Shown: positions 8,078-16,459 of the stretch, one piece after another
Position numbering within the stretch: the stretch's first letter is position 1
Layout: the number at the start of each line of letters is the position of its first letter
Assembly: GCA_002428405.1 (NCBI GenBank)
Contig: DIWD01000066.1
Span: 1-52,024, forward strand
DNA from: a bacterium UBA6115
GTDB taxonomy: Bacteria > Bacillota_A > Clostridia > Christensenellales > Aristaeellaceae
Direction: 5' to 3'
Length of the DNA: 52,024 nucleotides
The notes under the pieces: model-generated
The model's input: the letters and a program-made list of their open reading frames with translations, nothing else
What the model was told of the DNA's origin: nothing
The model's database searches: none
Program-made: the position numbers and the translations under genes

Positions 8078-8875
8078 ATCCGCACCAATTATCACACCCA
8101 CACTTCGCGCTGCCTGCACGCGGAAGGGACAGACGAAGCCTATGTCCAGGCGGCCATTGAGGCCGGCTATGGGCAAATCGGCTTTTCCGACCATACACCC
8201 TGGCCCCACGGGGAAAGCATCCAGACCCGCATGAGGATGCCCCTTGACGAACTGGACGGCTATGTAAACGCCGTGCGCCGGCTTGATAAAGAGTACTCAG
8301 GAAAGATCGGCATCCACCTGGGCCTTGAAGCGGAATACTATCCGGAGTATATGAATTGGCTGAAGGACACCCGGGAGCGCTGCGGGATAGAGTATCTTCT
8401 TTTTGGTAACCATTATGATAATGTCCGGGAAGATTTTTATTTAGGCGCAGCAAGAGACCCGGAGGATGTGCGCCGGTATGCCCAGCATGCCATCAAGGGG
8501 CTTGAGAGCGGGCTGTTCGCCTGTTTGGCCCACCCGGACGTGTTCATGCAGGGATACACGCGTTTTGATGCGGACTGCAGGAGCGCGAGCAGGGACATCT
8601 GTGTTGCGGCAAGGGAGCACAACGTCTTGCTGGAATACAACCTGTCCGGCCTGTATAACCATAACCGCAGGGGAACGGGCTTTCCCTGCCCGGATTTCTG
8701 GGAGATCGCGGCGCAGGAAGGCGCCGCAGCCATCATCGGCATCGACGCGCACAATCCGGAGCGTTTCCGGGACAAGGAACTGTATGACCTGGCCGCCATG
8801 CACCTGAAATCCCTGGGCATAAAGCGCGCGGATACCATCGCGGAGCAAGGGCTCAGGCCCGCGTCCATCGCGTAG
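8078..8875 (+). CDS. PHP domain histidinol-phosphatase-like protein with apparent ATC start
   Basis: A 265-residue member of the PHP family (HisK-type histidinol phosphatases and relatives; metal-dependent phosphoesterases). Read from ATC 8078 the product begins (M)RTNYHTHTSRCLHA, with the metal-binding HxH motif, then GFSDHTPWP, LGLEAEYYPEY, LFGNHYDN, CLAHPDVF and IIGIDAHNP, the full set of PHP metal ligands. The next in-frame ATG (8231) would remove the HxH and SDH motifs and give an inactive protein. Either the codon is a genuine ATC start (rare, known for infC), a recent ATG-to-ATC mutation or a sequence error. No other his genes are nearby. Confidence 0.82.
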   Translation: MRTNYHTHTSRCLHAEGTDEAYVQAAIEAGYGQIGFSDHTPWPHGESIQTRMRMPLDELDGYVNAVRRLDKEYSGKIGIHLGLEAEYYPEYMNWLKDTRERCGIEYLLFGNHYDNVREDFYLGAARDPEDVRRYAQHAIKGLESGLFACLAHPDVFMQGYTRFDADCRSASRDICVAAREHNVLLEYNLSGLYNHNRRGTGFPCPDFWEIAAQEGAAAIIGIDAHNPERFRDKELYDLAAMHLKSLGIKRADTIAEQGLRPASIA

Positions 8876-8911
8876 AACAGGCTATAATGTAATAATTTTA
8901 GGAGGGATCCC

Positions 8912-9802
8912 GTGTCCGAATCGACAAAGCGAACCCGTGAAAATCCTATTGTGTGGCTCTACCGGGTGATTCAGGGGGCCCTGATCGGCGGGGGCGCGAT
9001 CCTGCCCGGTGTGTCCGGAGGCGTACTGGCCGTGGTATTCGGCATCTACAGGCCGATGATGGCCTTCCTTTCCCATCCCCTTGCCACATTCAAGACGCAG
9101 TACAGGCTGTTTGTTCCGGTTATTCTGGGTGTAGGGCTGGGATTCTGGGGTTTTGCCAAGCTGGTGGACTGGATGTTCTCCGGTTCCTCCCCCATCCCGC
9201 TGGCGCTGTTTGTGGGGCTGATCCTGGGCACGGTCCCGCTGCTGTACAAAGCGGCGCAGAAGCCGCAGGGGGGCTCCTCCCTTGCGCAAAAGGAAAAGAA
9301 ACAAAACCTTCTGGCGCTGGTGATCAGTTTTCTTGTCCTTCTGGCTTTCCTTTTCCTGGTTTCCCAGGGAAATGGGCAGGACCTGAAGCCCACCCTGCTC
9401 CTCAGCTTCCTTTCAGGGATCATCTGGGGATTCAGCCTGGTGGTCCCCGGCCTGTCCTCTTCCTCTATCCTTCTGTTCATCGGCATCTACACCAAAATCA
9501 TGGCGGCCGTCAAGGACCTGGACTTTGCTGTCATCCTGCCGCTCATCGCGGGCATCGCGCTGGTCGCTTTTCTGTTGGCGCGCTTCATTGACCGGCTGTT
9601 TGACCGGCATTACGGCATCGCCTCCAACGCCGTGGTCGGCCTGGTCGCCGCCAGCACCCTTGCCATCGTCCTCATTCCCCCGCCTGAGTACCAGCTGACC
9701 TCCTTCCTTGAGGGTGCGGTCTGCGTGCTGGTGGCAGGTGCCGGCTTTATCGCGGCGCATTATATGGGCAAATGGGGGGAGAAGATCAAGCCCCAAGAGT
9801 AG
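8912..9802 (+). CDS. popT: DUF368 membrane protein, PopT-type undecaprenyl-phosphate translocase
   Basis: A 296-residue integral membrane protein with about eight to nine hydrophobic segments. The start (GTG 8912, AGGAGG seven bases upstream) leads into IQGALIGGGAILPGVSGGVLAVVFGIY, and the second conserved signature is WGFSLVVPGLSSSSILLF; these paired PGxSxx motifs define DUF368. Members of this family (PopT) were shown to return undecaprenyl phosphate, the lipid carrier of cell-wall synthesis, across the membrane. No other envelope genes are adjacent. The function is transferred from the family. Confidence 0.82.
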   Translation: MSESTKRTRENPIVWLYRVIQGALIGGGAILPGVSGGVLAVVFGIYRPMMAFLSHPLATFKTQYRLFVPVILGVGLGFWGFAKLVDWMFSGSSPIPLALFVGLILGTVPLLYKAAQKPQGGSSLAQKEKKQNLLALVISFLVLLAFLFLVSQGNGQDLKPTLLLSFLSGIIWGFSLVVPGLSSSSILLFIGIYTKIMAAVKDLDFAVILPLIAGIALVAFLLARFIDRLFDRHYGIASNAVVGLVAASTLAIVLIPPPEYQLTSFLEGAVCVLVAGAGFIAAHYMGKWGEKIKPQE

Positions 9803-9811
9803 AAAGGAAGC

Positions 9812-10198
9812 ATGAAGATGGAAAAACCCTTTATCTGTTTTGGCACCGTCACCATTGACTGCGCACCGGAGCAGGTGCCCGCGATGATCAGTTTCTATTC
9901 GAGCTTGCTGGACCTGACCCTGGAAAACAGCGCGGACGATCCCTTCCCCTACCTGTCGGGCAAGGACCTGCGCATGATCCTCCAGCCGATTGAGGATTAC
10001 CTGCCGCCCACCTGGCCGGGCAATGAACGCGGCAAACAGGTGCACCTGGATTTGGGCGTTCGTGACCTGCCGGCCGCTGTCGCCTACGCGAAATCCATCG
10101 GCGCTGAGGAATCGCCCGAGCAGTACAGTCAAAACTGGCATGTAATGCTTGACCCCGCCGGACACCCCTTCTGCCTTTGCCTTTTTCCGGAAGATTAA
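9812..10198 (+). CDS. VOC family protein (glyoxalase/bleomycin-resistance fold)
   Basis: 128 residues with the repeated betaalphabetabetabeta pattern of the vicinal-oxygen-chelate superfamily: CAPEQVPAMISFYSSLLDL in the first module, KQVHLDLGVRDLPAAVAYAKSIGA and MLDPAGHPFCLCL in the second. The substrate cannot be inferred. It begins ten bases after the popT stop with its own GAAAGGAAG site, so it is probably co-transcribed with popT. Confidence 0.8.
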   Translation: MKMEKPFICFGTVTIDCAPEQVPAMISFYSSLLDLTLENSADDPFPYLSGKDLRMILQPIEDYLPPTWPGNERGKQVHLDLGVRDLPAAVAYAKSIGAEESPEQYSQNWHVMLDPAGHPFCLCLFPED

Positions 10199-10207
10199 CC
10201 GGAATCA

Positions 10208-10252
10208 AGAGAAAAATACAGCCCGCGCGTCTTACGCGCGGGCTGATTCTTT
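10208..10252. terminator. Bidirectional terminator between convergent genes
   Basis: An 11-bp perfect stem (10219-10229 with 10235-10245, five-base loop) is flanked by T-rich sequence on both strands (ATTCTTT on plus, TGTATTTTTC on minus). It can end the VOC transcript and the hflKC transcript. Confidence 0.85.
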
Positions 10253-10270
10253 GTCCGGACAGGGATTGGT

Positions 10271-11317
10271 TTATTCGGCCCCGAAACCCCAGTCCACCAG
10301 CTGTTTCCAAAGGGGATGGTTCTGGGTCAGCACGAGCACGCTGTTCGCCTTGAAGCTGCCCCGCAGCGCCTGCAGGGAACGCCAGAATTGGTAGAACGCC
10401 GGGTCTGCCTTGTAAGCTTCGTTGTAGATGCTCATAGCGGCGGCGTCAGCCTGGGCACGGGTCTCACCGGCCGCTCGTACCGCGTCCGCCTCGATCCTGG
10501 CCGCCTTCAGGTCCGTGTCGGCAACCAGCCTGCGGTAGGTTTCCTCGCCCTGGCTGCGCAGCTGCTGGGCCACTTTGGCGCGGTCGGCCTTCATCCGGTC
10601 ATAGGTGGTTTCCACGTTGGCCTGGGGCAGGATGGTGCGGTGCACCTGGATGTCCATGACTTCAATGCCGCGGATGACCATGTCCTGGTTGATAGTCGCC
10701 AGGCCGGTTTTCAGCGCGGAGTTGAGCGCGTCCTTGTTGGAGATGAAATCCTCCGCCAGCAGGCGGTTGATGGCCTGCACGATGACCGGGTGAATGAGGT
10801 TGTCCAGCTGGTTTTCCGCGTTCATCGAGGAGCCCAGCTTCAGGCTGAACAGCGCGGGGTCCGCGATGCGCCACTGGGCGTAGGTGGTGATGTTGTACTG
10901 CTTCTTTTCGCTGGTGTTCACCGTTTCCGAACTGGAGGTGTAACTGAACAGCAAGGAGGAAAACTTGTCCACCTTGTCCACAAAGGGAACCTTGAAATGA
11001 AGCCCGCTGCCCCGTCTGATCGCGACGGTGCCGGAGCTGGTGATCTCGCCCTTGAGCAATTCCTTGTAGTCTTCATGGAAGGTGTTGTTGTCATCCAGAA
11101 TAATGGCCTTGATGACGCCAAAGCGGCTGACCACAGCCTGCTCAGCCTCGCTGACGATAAAGAAGGATTCGTTGAGCAGGATCAGGAAGGCGATGAGCGC
11201 CACCGCCAGGATGATGAGCAGCCGGGTATTCTTTTTCGCGAAGCTTTTCAACGCCTCTGCCGCCTTGCTTGTCGCATTCGGCGGGATCGGCCTGTTCCAA
11301 TTGCCCTGATTGTTCAT
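10271..11317 (-). CDS. hflC: SPFH-domain membrane protein HflC
   Basis: 348 residues. One transmembrane helix at about 32-52 (LLIILAVALIAFLILL) is followed by the SPFH/band-7 domain (FFIVSEAEQAVVSRFG, then WRIADPALF). A charged coiled-coil segment (DRMKADRAKVAQQLRSQGEE, then RAAGETRAQADAAA) carries the typical HflC region, and the QFWRSLQALR end is conserved. HflC with HflK forms a large membrane cage around the FtsH protease in E. coli. The start ATG 11317 is one base after the hflK stop. Confidence 0.9.
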   Translation of the reverse strand: MNNQGNWNRPIPPNATSKAAEALKSFAKKNTRLLIILAVALIAFLILLNESFFIVSEAEQAVVSRFGVIKAIILDDNNTFHEDYKELLKGEITSSGTVAIRRGSGLHFKVPFVDKVDKFSSLLFSYTSSSETVNTSEKKQYNITTYAQWRIADPALFSLKLGSSMNAENQLDNLIHPVIVQAINRLLAEDFISNKDALNSALKTGLATINQDMVIRGIEVMDIQVHRTILPQANVETTYDRMKADRAKVAQQLRSQGEETYRRLVADTDLKAARIEADAVRAAGETRAQADAAAMSIYNEAYKADPAFYQFWRSLQALRGSFKANSVLVLTQNHPLWKQLVDWGFGAE

Positions 11318-11318
11318 C

Positions 11319-12281
11319 TCAGTTCCCCCCTTCAGATGCGGGGACATTTACAATGTCTTCCCCCAGGTCCAGGTGCTGCAGCACATTGCTACCCTCGTCC
11401 ACCACCACGATGCGCCCGGCTCCGCCCAGGATCTCCTCCATCGTTTCAATCAGCATCCGGCTGCGCGCCGATCCGGGTTCGGCGTTGTACTCCTCCAGCA
11501 CGGCTTTGAACCCCGCGGTGTCGGCCTCCGCTTTGGCGGTGACCTCCGCGTCATAGGCGATGGCGCCCTGTGTGAGCTCATAAGCCTTGGAGCGCGCCAG
11601 CGGGAGGACCTGGAACTCGTACTGCTGCGCTTCGTCCAGGCGCCTTGTCATCTCGTTCTTGGCGTTGTTCACGTCCTCGTAAAAAGAGGTGACAGCCTCG
11701 GGCACAGTAATATTCTGGATGTGGACGGAATGCACCTTAACCCCCATTTTATAGGAATCGATCAGGGCCTGGAAATCCGGCAGCACCTCCTGCTCGATGG
11801 CGTCCTTGTTCAGCAGCGCCTCATCCAGAGACCGGCTTTGGATGTTCCGCCTGAGGATCGCCTCAAACGCCAGGTGCATGGTTCCCCGCGGATCATCCAC
11901 ATCAAAGAGGTATTCCCGCACGTCCCGGATGGTGTACTGGTAGATCGCCTCCAGTTGCACGATGCTGTTGTCGTTGGTCAGCATCACGGACTCATCCTTG
12001 ACATCAAGGTATTCCGCAGAGGTGCGGCTGGTGCCCCCGGTCGTGGTGCGATAGCCGTACTCCACGTTGTGGATGGTGGTCACGCTGCGGGAGACCACCT
12101 GCTGGATGAGGGGCATGCGCCAGTAAAGCCCCGGGACATTGGTGTCGGTGACCTGGCCGAAGGTGAGCACCAGCGCCTGCTCCCCCTGGCCCACCCGGTA
12201 CAGCCCGCCCAGGCCCAGCGCCAGGATGACGGCCAGGACCCCCAGCCAGATGAAGACCTTGGTTCTTTTCTTTGTGTTCAT
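11319..12281 (-). CDS. hflK: SPFH-domain membrane protein HflK
   Basis: 320 residues with one N-terminal transmembrane helix (about 8-28, VFIWLGVLAVILALGLGG) and a band-7 domain (RVGQGEQALVLTFGQV). Partner of HflC in the membrane scaffold that regulates FtsH. I use ATG 12281 (MNTKKRTK); the ATG at 12308 is only three bases from a perfect -10 box and cannot lie on the transcript. No ftsH is seen in the window. The long Gly/Pro-rich N-terminal region of E. coli HflK is absent. Confidence 0.87.
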   Translation of the reverse strand: MNTKKRTKVFIWLGVLAVILALGLGGLYRVGQGEQALVLTFGQVTDTNVPGLYWRMPLIQQVVSRSVTTIHNVEYGYRTTTGGTSRTSAEYLDVKDESVMLTNDNSIVQLEAIYQYTIRDVREYLFDVDDPRGTMHLAFEAILRRNIQSRSLDEALLNKDAIEQEVLPDFQALIDSYKMGVKVHSVHIQNITVPEAVTSFYEDVNNAKNEMTRRLDEAQQYEFQVLPLARSKAYELTQGAIAYDAEVTAKAEADTAGFKAVLEEYNAEPGSARSRMLIETMEEILGGAGRIVVVDEGSNVLQHLDLGEDIVNVPASEGGN

Positions 12282-12311
12282 TGCTTTCTCGCTTTCAACA
12301 GATATCATTGT

Positions 12312-12317
12312 ATTATA
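12312..12317 (-). promoter_or_regulatory. -10 box of the hflKC operon
   Basis: A perfect TATAAT on the minus strand lies 30 bases before the hflK start, in the short space behind the BMP-like gene. A -35 box is not obvious. Confidence 0.45.
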
Positions 12318-12335
12318 CCCGCCCGTGCGTGTGTA

Positions 12336-14225
12336 TCAGCTGATGATGCGGATAAAATCACACAGCCATTCCATGTTCAGGATGTCATAGGGCTTCAGTT
12401 TCAAATCATCCCCCGCCCGCAGGTAGCCCTGCGTGTCCCGGATGGGGCCGTAGAAGGGGTTGAAACTGTCCCTGGCGATGCTGGCGCGCATGAAGTGCAG
12501 CAGCTGGGCATTGCTGATCCCAAGCTCGCCGGAGGTCAGGAAACGCAGCACCCCGGCCGCCAAACCCCACCATAGCCCCGTGACGCTGGGATCGCCCCGG
12601 TCGATGACGCGCAGGATGTCCAGGCTCCCGTTGAGGTAACTGCCCACGATTTCCGTATAATAGCGTCCCCAGTCCCACTGGGGGGCCGCGATGTACTCAA
12701 GCGGATTGCCCTCCCCGTCCAGCCTGGCTACGAAGGAGAAAATCCGTTCAGGCACACCGATGCCCTGAAGGCCGGGGTACCGCGGCGTCAGGGCGACGTC
12801 AGCCCCCTGCTGCGCCGCGGCTAAAAGCCCATTGACGCAGGTGGCGGGCTGGTGGGGCAGCACGCCTTTCCAGACCACCATCACCTCGGCGTCCGCCCGC
12901 ACGGCCTTGACGCCCAGGCCGAAAGCATTGATGTCCGCGGTGTGGCGGTTGTAATCGATCCTCGGGGTGATGTAGGCGACTTTCATGCTTCTTGTCGCCA
13001 TCGCCGCCGCCATGCCGCAAAGGAACATCACCTCGTAATAGCGTCCGTAGTAGGTGCTCAGCCGGAAGTCTTCCCGGATGCGGGAATACACCAGGGTCAG
13101 GCAATCCGGATGCTCCAGCGCGAAGCGCAGGGAGGGCAGGGTCAGCTCCGACGCGGTGATCAGAAGCAGGTTGGCGTCCTTAGCCTGCTCGGACAGTTTT
13201 TTATACATGTTATTAGGCGAGAGGCCGTCCACAAAGCCGGACGTGACCCTGTCGCCCAGTTCTTCCTGCATCTCCAGGCGGCCCTGCTCATGCGCGCCCA
13301 GCCAGTTGTCCTCCGCCCTTCCCGCTGGGTAGGCAAAAACCACATGGGCGCCGCGCTTTTGCCCGAAAATGCGTGTCATCAGCCCGGGTGCGGGCTTTTC
13401 TTCCGGGGCGAGCATCAGGACAGGCTCCTGGCGCGGCTGGGAGATCAGCTCCATCTGCGGCAGGAGCGCTGTGATCTGCTCAGTCATGGTTGAAATCGTG
13501 GTGTCCTCCGGCAGGCCATAGACCTTCAGGTATTCAAGGAAAGCGTCCCCCAGGGGCAGAGGCGCTTTCACACGGTCGTAGGCGGCCTCAAACTGCAGGT
13601 ACATCCCGTTGTAATTCAACTCAGCTACGTTCTCTTCACTGGCTGCCCAGCGCTCCTCAAGCTCCGTGAGCTGCTGGTATTTCCCCTCGCTGGAGAGGCG
13701 GATGTTCTTGAACCTGCCGGTCTTGTCATAATGGAGGTAGGCGTAGTATATCGCGGTGCTGGGGTCGCCCTCATCCAGCTGGGGCACCACGCGGGTGATG
13801 TCCGCGCGGACCGTGGGGGAACCGAAATGCTTGAGGATGCTGACGCGCTTGTTTCCCTCGATGACATAGTAATGCCACAGGTATTCATAGACTTGCACCG
13901 CGTCGCGAAGCCCCTCTCCCATGTGGATGGCGCAAAGGCTGATCCACTTGCTGGCAAACTCGCTGTTCTCCCCGTGCAGCGGCATAAAGCCGGCTGAGAA
14001 GGAATTGGCGCGCGAGGCGGTGTAGGTGCCCACGACACGGGAGAGGGATATCTCCCGCTGCGGCTGCTTCATATAGGCCATGATGCGGGTCTGTCCGGTG
14101 AGTTCATCCAGCGCCGCAAGATTGCCGCGCTCCCCCCTGGCGGTCCGCTCCCTGTATTCCCGCTGCGCGGCCTTCACGGCCCGGCTGTACTCAAACCGCG
14201 CTTCCTGGTTAAGACTCCCTTCCAT
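12336..14225 (-). CDS. ParB-like domain fused to a BMP-type ligand-binding domain, no signal peptide
   Basis: 629 residues, no signal peptide, lipobox or membrane segment, so probably cytoplasmic. Residues 1-60 are charged and helical; about 110-150 carry YYVIEGNKRVSILKHFG, which resembles the ExGNxRxxAL core of ParB/sulfiredoxin-fold domains. From about residue 290 a type-1 periplasmic-binding fold of the BMP (PnrA-like nucleoside-binding) family follows: VVFAYPAGRAEDN, then YYGRYYEVMFLCGMAAAMAT, VAYITPRIDYNR and NAFGLGVKAV. BMP domains normally sit outside the membrane on ABC importers. A soluble fusion suggests an intracellular ligand sensor, which is inference. The start overlaps the end of the phosphoesterase gene by 17 bases. 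Confidence 0.72.
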   Translation of the reverse strand: MEGSLNQEARFEYSRAVKAAQREYRERTARGERGNLAALDELTGQTRIMAYMKQPQREISLSRVVGTYTASRANSFSAGFMPLHGENSEFASKWISLCAIHMGEGLRDAVQVYEYLWHYYVIEGNKRVSILKHFGSPTVRADITRVVPQLDEGDPSTAIYYAYLHYDKTGRFKNIRLSSEGKYQQLTELEERWAASEENVAELNYNGMYLQFEAAYDRVKAPLPLGDAFLEYLKVYGLPEDTTISTMTEQITALLPQMELISQPRQEPVLMLAPEEKPAPGLMTRIFGQKRGAHVVFAYPAGRAEDNWLGAHEQGRLEMQEELGDRVTSGFVDGLSPNNMYKKLSEQAKDANLLLITASELTLPSLRFALEHPDCLTLVYSRIREDFRLSTYYGRYYEVMFLCGMAAAMATRSMKVAYITPRIDYNRHTADINAFGLGVKAVRADAEVMVVWKGVLPHQPATCVNGLLAAAQQGADVALTPRYPGLQGIGVPERIFSFVARLDGEGNPLEYIAAPQWDWGRYYTEIVGSYLNGSLDILRVIDRGDPSVTGLWWGLAAGVLRFLTSGELGISNAQLLHFMRASIARDSFNPFYGPIRDTQGYLRAGDDLKLKPYDILNMEWLCDFIRIIS

Positions 14226-14889
14226 AGGCTCTCCCCCAGTCGTATCGGGCCTTGATGTAGCTGATCCGTTTGCGCCGCATGGGCGGGGAAAAGGTCAGGT
14301 CCAGCAGGCTGTAGCCATAGGCGTTGTAGACCTGCGTCACCCCGTGCTGAATGTGCCGCTTCCGGCTGGCGTAGTTGAGGTGCTGGTGCCCGTGGAAATG
14401 CCAGGCGGGCTTGAACAGATCCAGCAGGACGCGGTAGGCCTGAAAGCCCTTGTGGAAGGCGTCATCCCCGTCGCCCAGCCCCCTGGCGGGCGTATGCGTC
14501 ACCAGCACGTCAAATCCGCCGTAGTGGCTGATTTCCTGCATCCTCCTGGTGATCTGACGGGCGGCTTCCTGCTCGCTGAAGTGGAAAGGTTTGGGACTGC
14601 TTGAATTGCATCCGCCAAAGCCGAGGAAGCGCACGCCGTTTATCACCTGCATCTTCTCCTCCAGGTTGATGCAGCCCTCCGGCGGGTTGGTGATCAGCTT
14701 GCCGTCGTGGTTGCCGTGCACATAAAACAGCGGCGCTGAAACCATGGTGGTCAGGAAGGACAGATAGGAGGGCTTCAGGTCGCCGCAGGACAGGATGACG
14801 TCAACACCATTGAACAGGGATTTGTCAAAATAGTCCCAGATGAACGGGCTCTCCGTATCCGCCACAGCCAAGACCCTGAGATTTACCAT
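14209..14889 (-). CDS. Calcineurin-like metallophosphoesterase
   Basis: 226 residues. The metallophosphoesterase metal motifs are visible, in part modified: VLAVADTES (usually DxH), LSCGDLKPSYL (GDxx), YVHGNHDGK (GNHD/E), LVTHTPARG and HFHGHQHLNYA (GHxH). The first motif lacks its usual histidine (ADTES). Substrate unknown. ATG 14889 has AGGAGG eight bases upstream. It is followed with overlap by the ParB-like/BMP gene, so the two are likely co-expressed. Confidence 0.85.
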   Translation of the reverse strand: MVNLRVLAVADTESPFIWDYFDKSLFNGVDVILSCGDLKPSYLSFLTTMVSAPLFYVHGNHDGKLITNPPEGCINLEEKMQVINGVRFLGFGGCNSSSPKPFHFSEQEAARQITRRMQEISHYGGFDVLVTHTPARGLGDGDDAFHKGFQAYRVLLDLFKPAWHFHGHQHLNYASRKRHIQHGVTQVYNAYGYSLLDLTFSPPMRRKRISYIKARYDWGRAYGRES

Positions 14890-14917
14890 GCGTGCCTCCT
14901 GATATCCTGCTGGAATA

Positions 14918-14946
14918 AGTATACAGGATGAGAAAAGGCGCGTCAA
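14918..14946 (-). promoter_or_regulatory. Promoter of the phosphoesterase-BMP operon
   Basis: On the minus strand TTGACG (14946-14941), a 17-base spacer and TATACT (14923-14918), a near-consensus sigma-A-type promoter 29 bases before the start codon. Confidence 0.75.
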
Positions 14947-14997
14947 AGCCGGCAGCAAAGTCAGACGCGCCCGCCGGCATGCACAGCGGACCCCGCT

Positions 14998-15025
14998 TTG
15001 CATCCCAGCAGGTTTACTGTATGAT
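14998..15025 (+). promoter_or_regulatory. Promoter of thyA-folA
   Basis: TTGCAT (14998-15003), 16-base spacer, TATGAT (15020-15025), 46 bases before the thyA start. Confidence 0.55.
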
Positions 15026-15071
15026 AGGAATCAGGAGAAACGACCGGCATTTCATCTGCATGGAGGGGTTT

Positions 15072-15902
15072 ATGAGCCTGGCGGACAAGGTATTCATCGA
15101 CAACTGCGGACGCATCCTCAGCGAAGGAGTATGGGACAGGGGACAGGCGGTGCGCCCGAAGTGGGAGGACGGCAGCCCGGCGCACACGGTCAAGCTGTTC
15201 GGGCTGGTCAACCGCTACGACCTGTCAAAAGAGTTCCCCATCCTGACACTGCGGCAGACGCGGCTTGCGAACTGCGTGGACGAGCTGTTCTGGATCTGGC
15301 AGAAGAAGTCCAGCAGCGTCAGGGACCTGAACAGCCGAATCTGGGACCAGTGGGCGGATGAAAACGGCAGCATCGGCAAGGCCTACGGCTATCAGCTGGG
15401 CGTGAAGCATCAGTATACGGAAGGCGAGTTTGACCAGGTGGACCGCGTGCTGTATGACCTGAAGCACAACCCCGCCTCCCGGCGCATCATCACCAACATG
15501 TATGTGCACGGGGACCTGTATGACATGGCGCTGTATCCCTGCGCCTATTCCATGACCTTCAACGTGTCCGGGAACCGGCTCAACGCCATCCTCAACCAGC
15601 GCTCCCAGGACATGCTGGTGGCCAATAACTGGAACGTGTGCCAGTACGCGGTGCTGGTCAGGCTGTTCGCGCAGGTGAGCGGTCTTCTGGCAGGGGAATT
15701 GGTGCACGTGATCGCTGACGCGCACATCTATGACCGTCACGTGCTGATGGTGGAGGAATTGATCAAAAGGGAGCCGCTTCCCGCGCCGAAGCTTGCCGTC
15801 AATCCGGACATCACGGACTTCTACGCGTTTACAGTAAAGGACATCGTGCTGGAGGATTACCGCTTCCACCCCTTCCCGGTGAAGATCCCGGTGGCGGAGT
15901 GA
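15072..15902 (+). CDS. thyA: Thymidylate synthase
   Basis: Makes dTMP from dUMP with methylene-tetrahydrofolate. 276 residues from ATG 15072 (GGAGGGG directly upstream). Conserved parts: LRQTRLANCVDELFWIWQ, GSIGKAYGYQ, DQVDRVLYDLKHNPASRR, the catalytic region LYPCAYSMTFNV, NQRSQDMLVANNWNVCQYA and HVIADAHIYDRH. The classical PCH around the nucleophilic cysteine is replaced by PCAYS, and the dUMP-binding QRS is followed by QDML; as far as I recall this variant recurs in Firmicute ThyA sequences, so it is a subfamily trait and not damage. folA follows at 16 bases, coupling dTMP synthesis with regeneration of tetrahydrofolate. Confidence 0.95.
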   Translation: MSLADKVFIDNCGRILSEGVWDRGQAVRPKWEDGSPAHTVKLFGLVNRYDLSKEFPILTLRQTRLANCVDELFWIWQKKSSSVRDLNSRIWDQWADENGSIGKAYGYQLGVKHQYTEGEFDQVDRVLYDLKHNPASRRIITNMYVHGDLYDMALYPCAYSMTFNVSGNRLNAILNQRSQDMLVANNWNVCQYAVLVRLFAQVSGLLAGELVHVIADAHIYDRHVLMVEELIKREPLPAPKLAVNPDITDFYAFTVKDIVLEDYRFHPFPVKIPVAE

Positions 15903-15918
15903 GAAAGGAAGCCACTTT

Positions 15919-16425
15919 ATGAACGCCATCGTCGCGGTGGATTCGCGCTGGGCCATCGGCAGGGAAGGCGGGATGCTGTTCCACCTGCCGGAGGACCTGA
16001 AATATTTCAGCAGGATGACCCGGGGCAAGACCCTGGTCATGGGCCGGATGACCCTGGCGTCATTCCCCGGGGGCCGGCCGCTGAAAGACAGGCGCTGCCT
16101 CGTTCTCAGCCGGAATAAAGGCCTGCGGATCGAGGGCGTGGAGGTGCTCCACTCAAAGGAGGAACTGGCCCGCGCTCTCAGCGGCATCCCAAAAGACGAG
16201 GTCATGCTCATCGGCGGGGAGAGCCTGTACCGCGACCTGCTCCCCCACTGCGAAAAAGCCTTCGTGACCAAAATCTACGCCGCCGCCCCCGCCGACCGCC
16301 ACTTTCCCAACCTGGACGCGCTGCCGGCGTGGCGGCTGGCAAGCCAGGGGGAGGAACAGGAAGAGAACGGGCTGAGGTTCGCGTTCTGTGTGTATGAAAA
16401 CAGCAGCGTGGAGCCGTTGGGCTGA
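15919..16425 (+). CDS. folA: Dihydrofolate reductase
   Basis: 168 residues. Reduces dihydrofolate, the by-product of ThyA, with NADPH. Seen: MNAIVAVDSRWAIGREGGML (Met20-type loop), FHLPEDLKYFSRMT with the substrate-binding acidic residue region, TLVMGRMTLASFPGGRPL, RCLVLSRN and the NADPH-binding VMLIGGESLYRDLL. Second gene of the thyA-folA pair. No clear terminator follows; the convergent radical-SAM gene ends 35 bases downstream. Confidence 0.93.
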   Translation: MNAIVAVDSRWAIGREGGMLFHLPEDLKYFSRMTRGKTLVMGRMTLASFPGGRPLKDRRCLVLSRNKGLRIEGVEVLHSKEELARALSGIPKDEVMLIGGESLYRDLLPHCEKAFVTKIYAAAPADRHFPNLDALPAWRLASQGEEQEENGLRFAFCVYENSSVEPLG

Positions 16426-16459
16426 TAGGGTTCTATAAATCAACGCATAAATGCCTCTT

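Noticed and set aside
11310..12575. 421-codon open frame on plus opposite hflK
   Set aside because: Crosses the hflK gene and its promoter; no ribosome site or family features.
15072..15902. Inactivated thymidylate synthase because of PCAYS instead of PCH
   Set aside because: The catalytic Cys is kept, the rest is fully conserved, and I recall this variant in Firmicute ThyA proteins.
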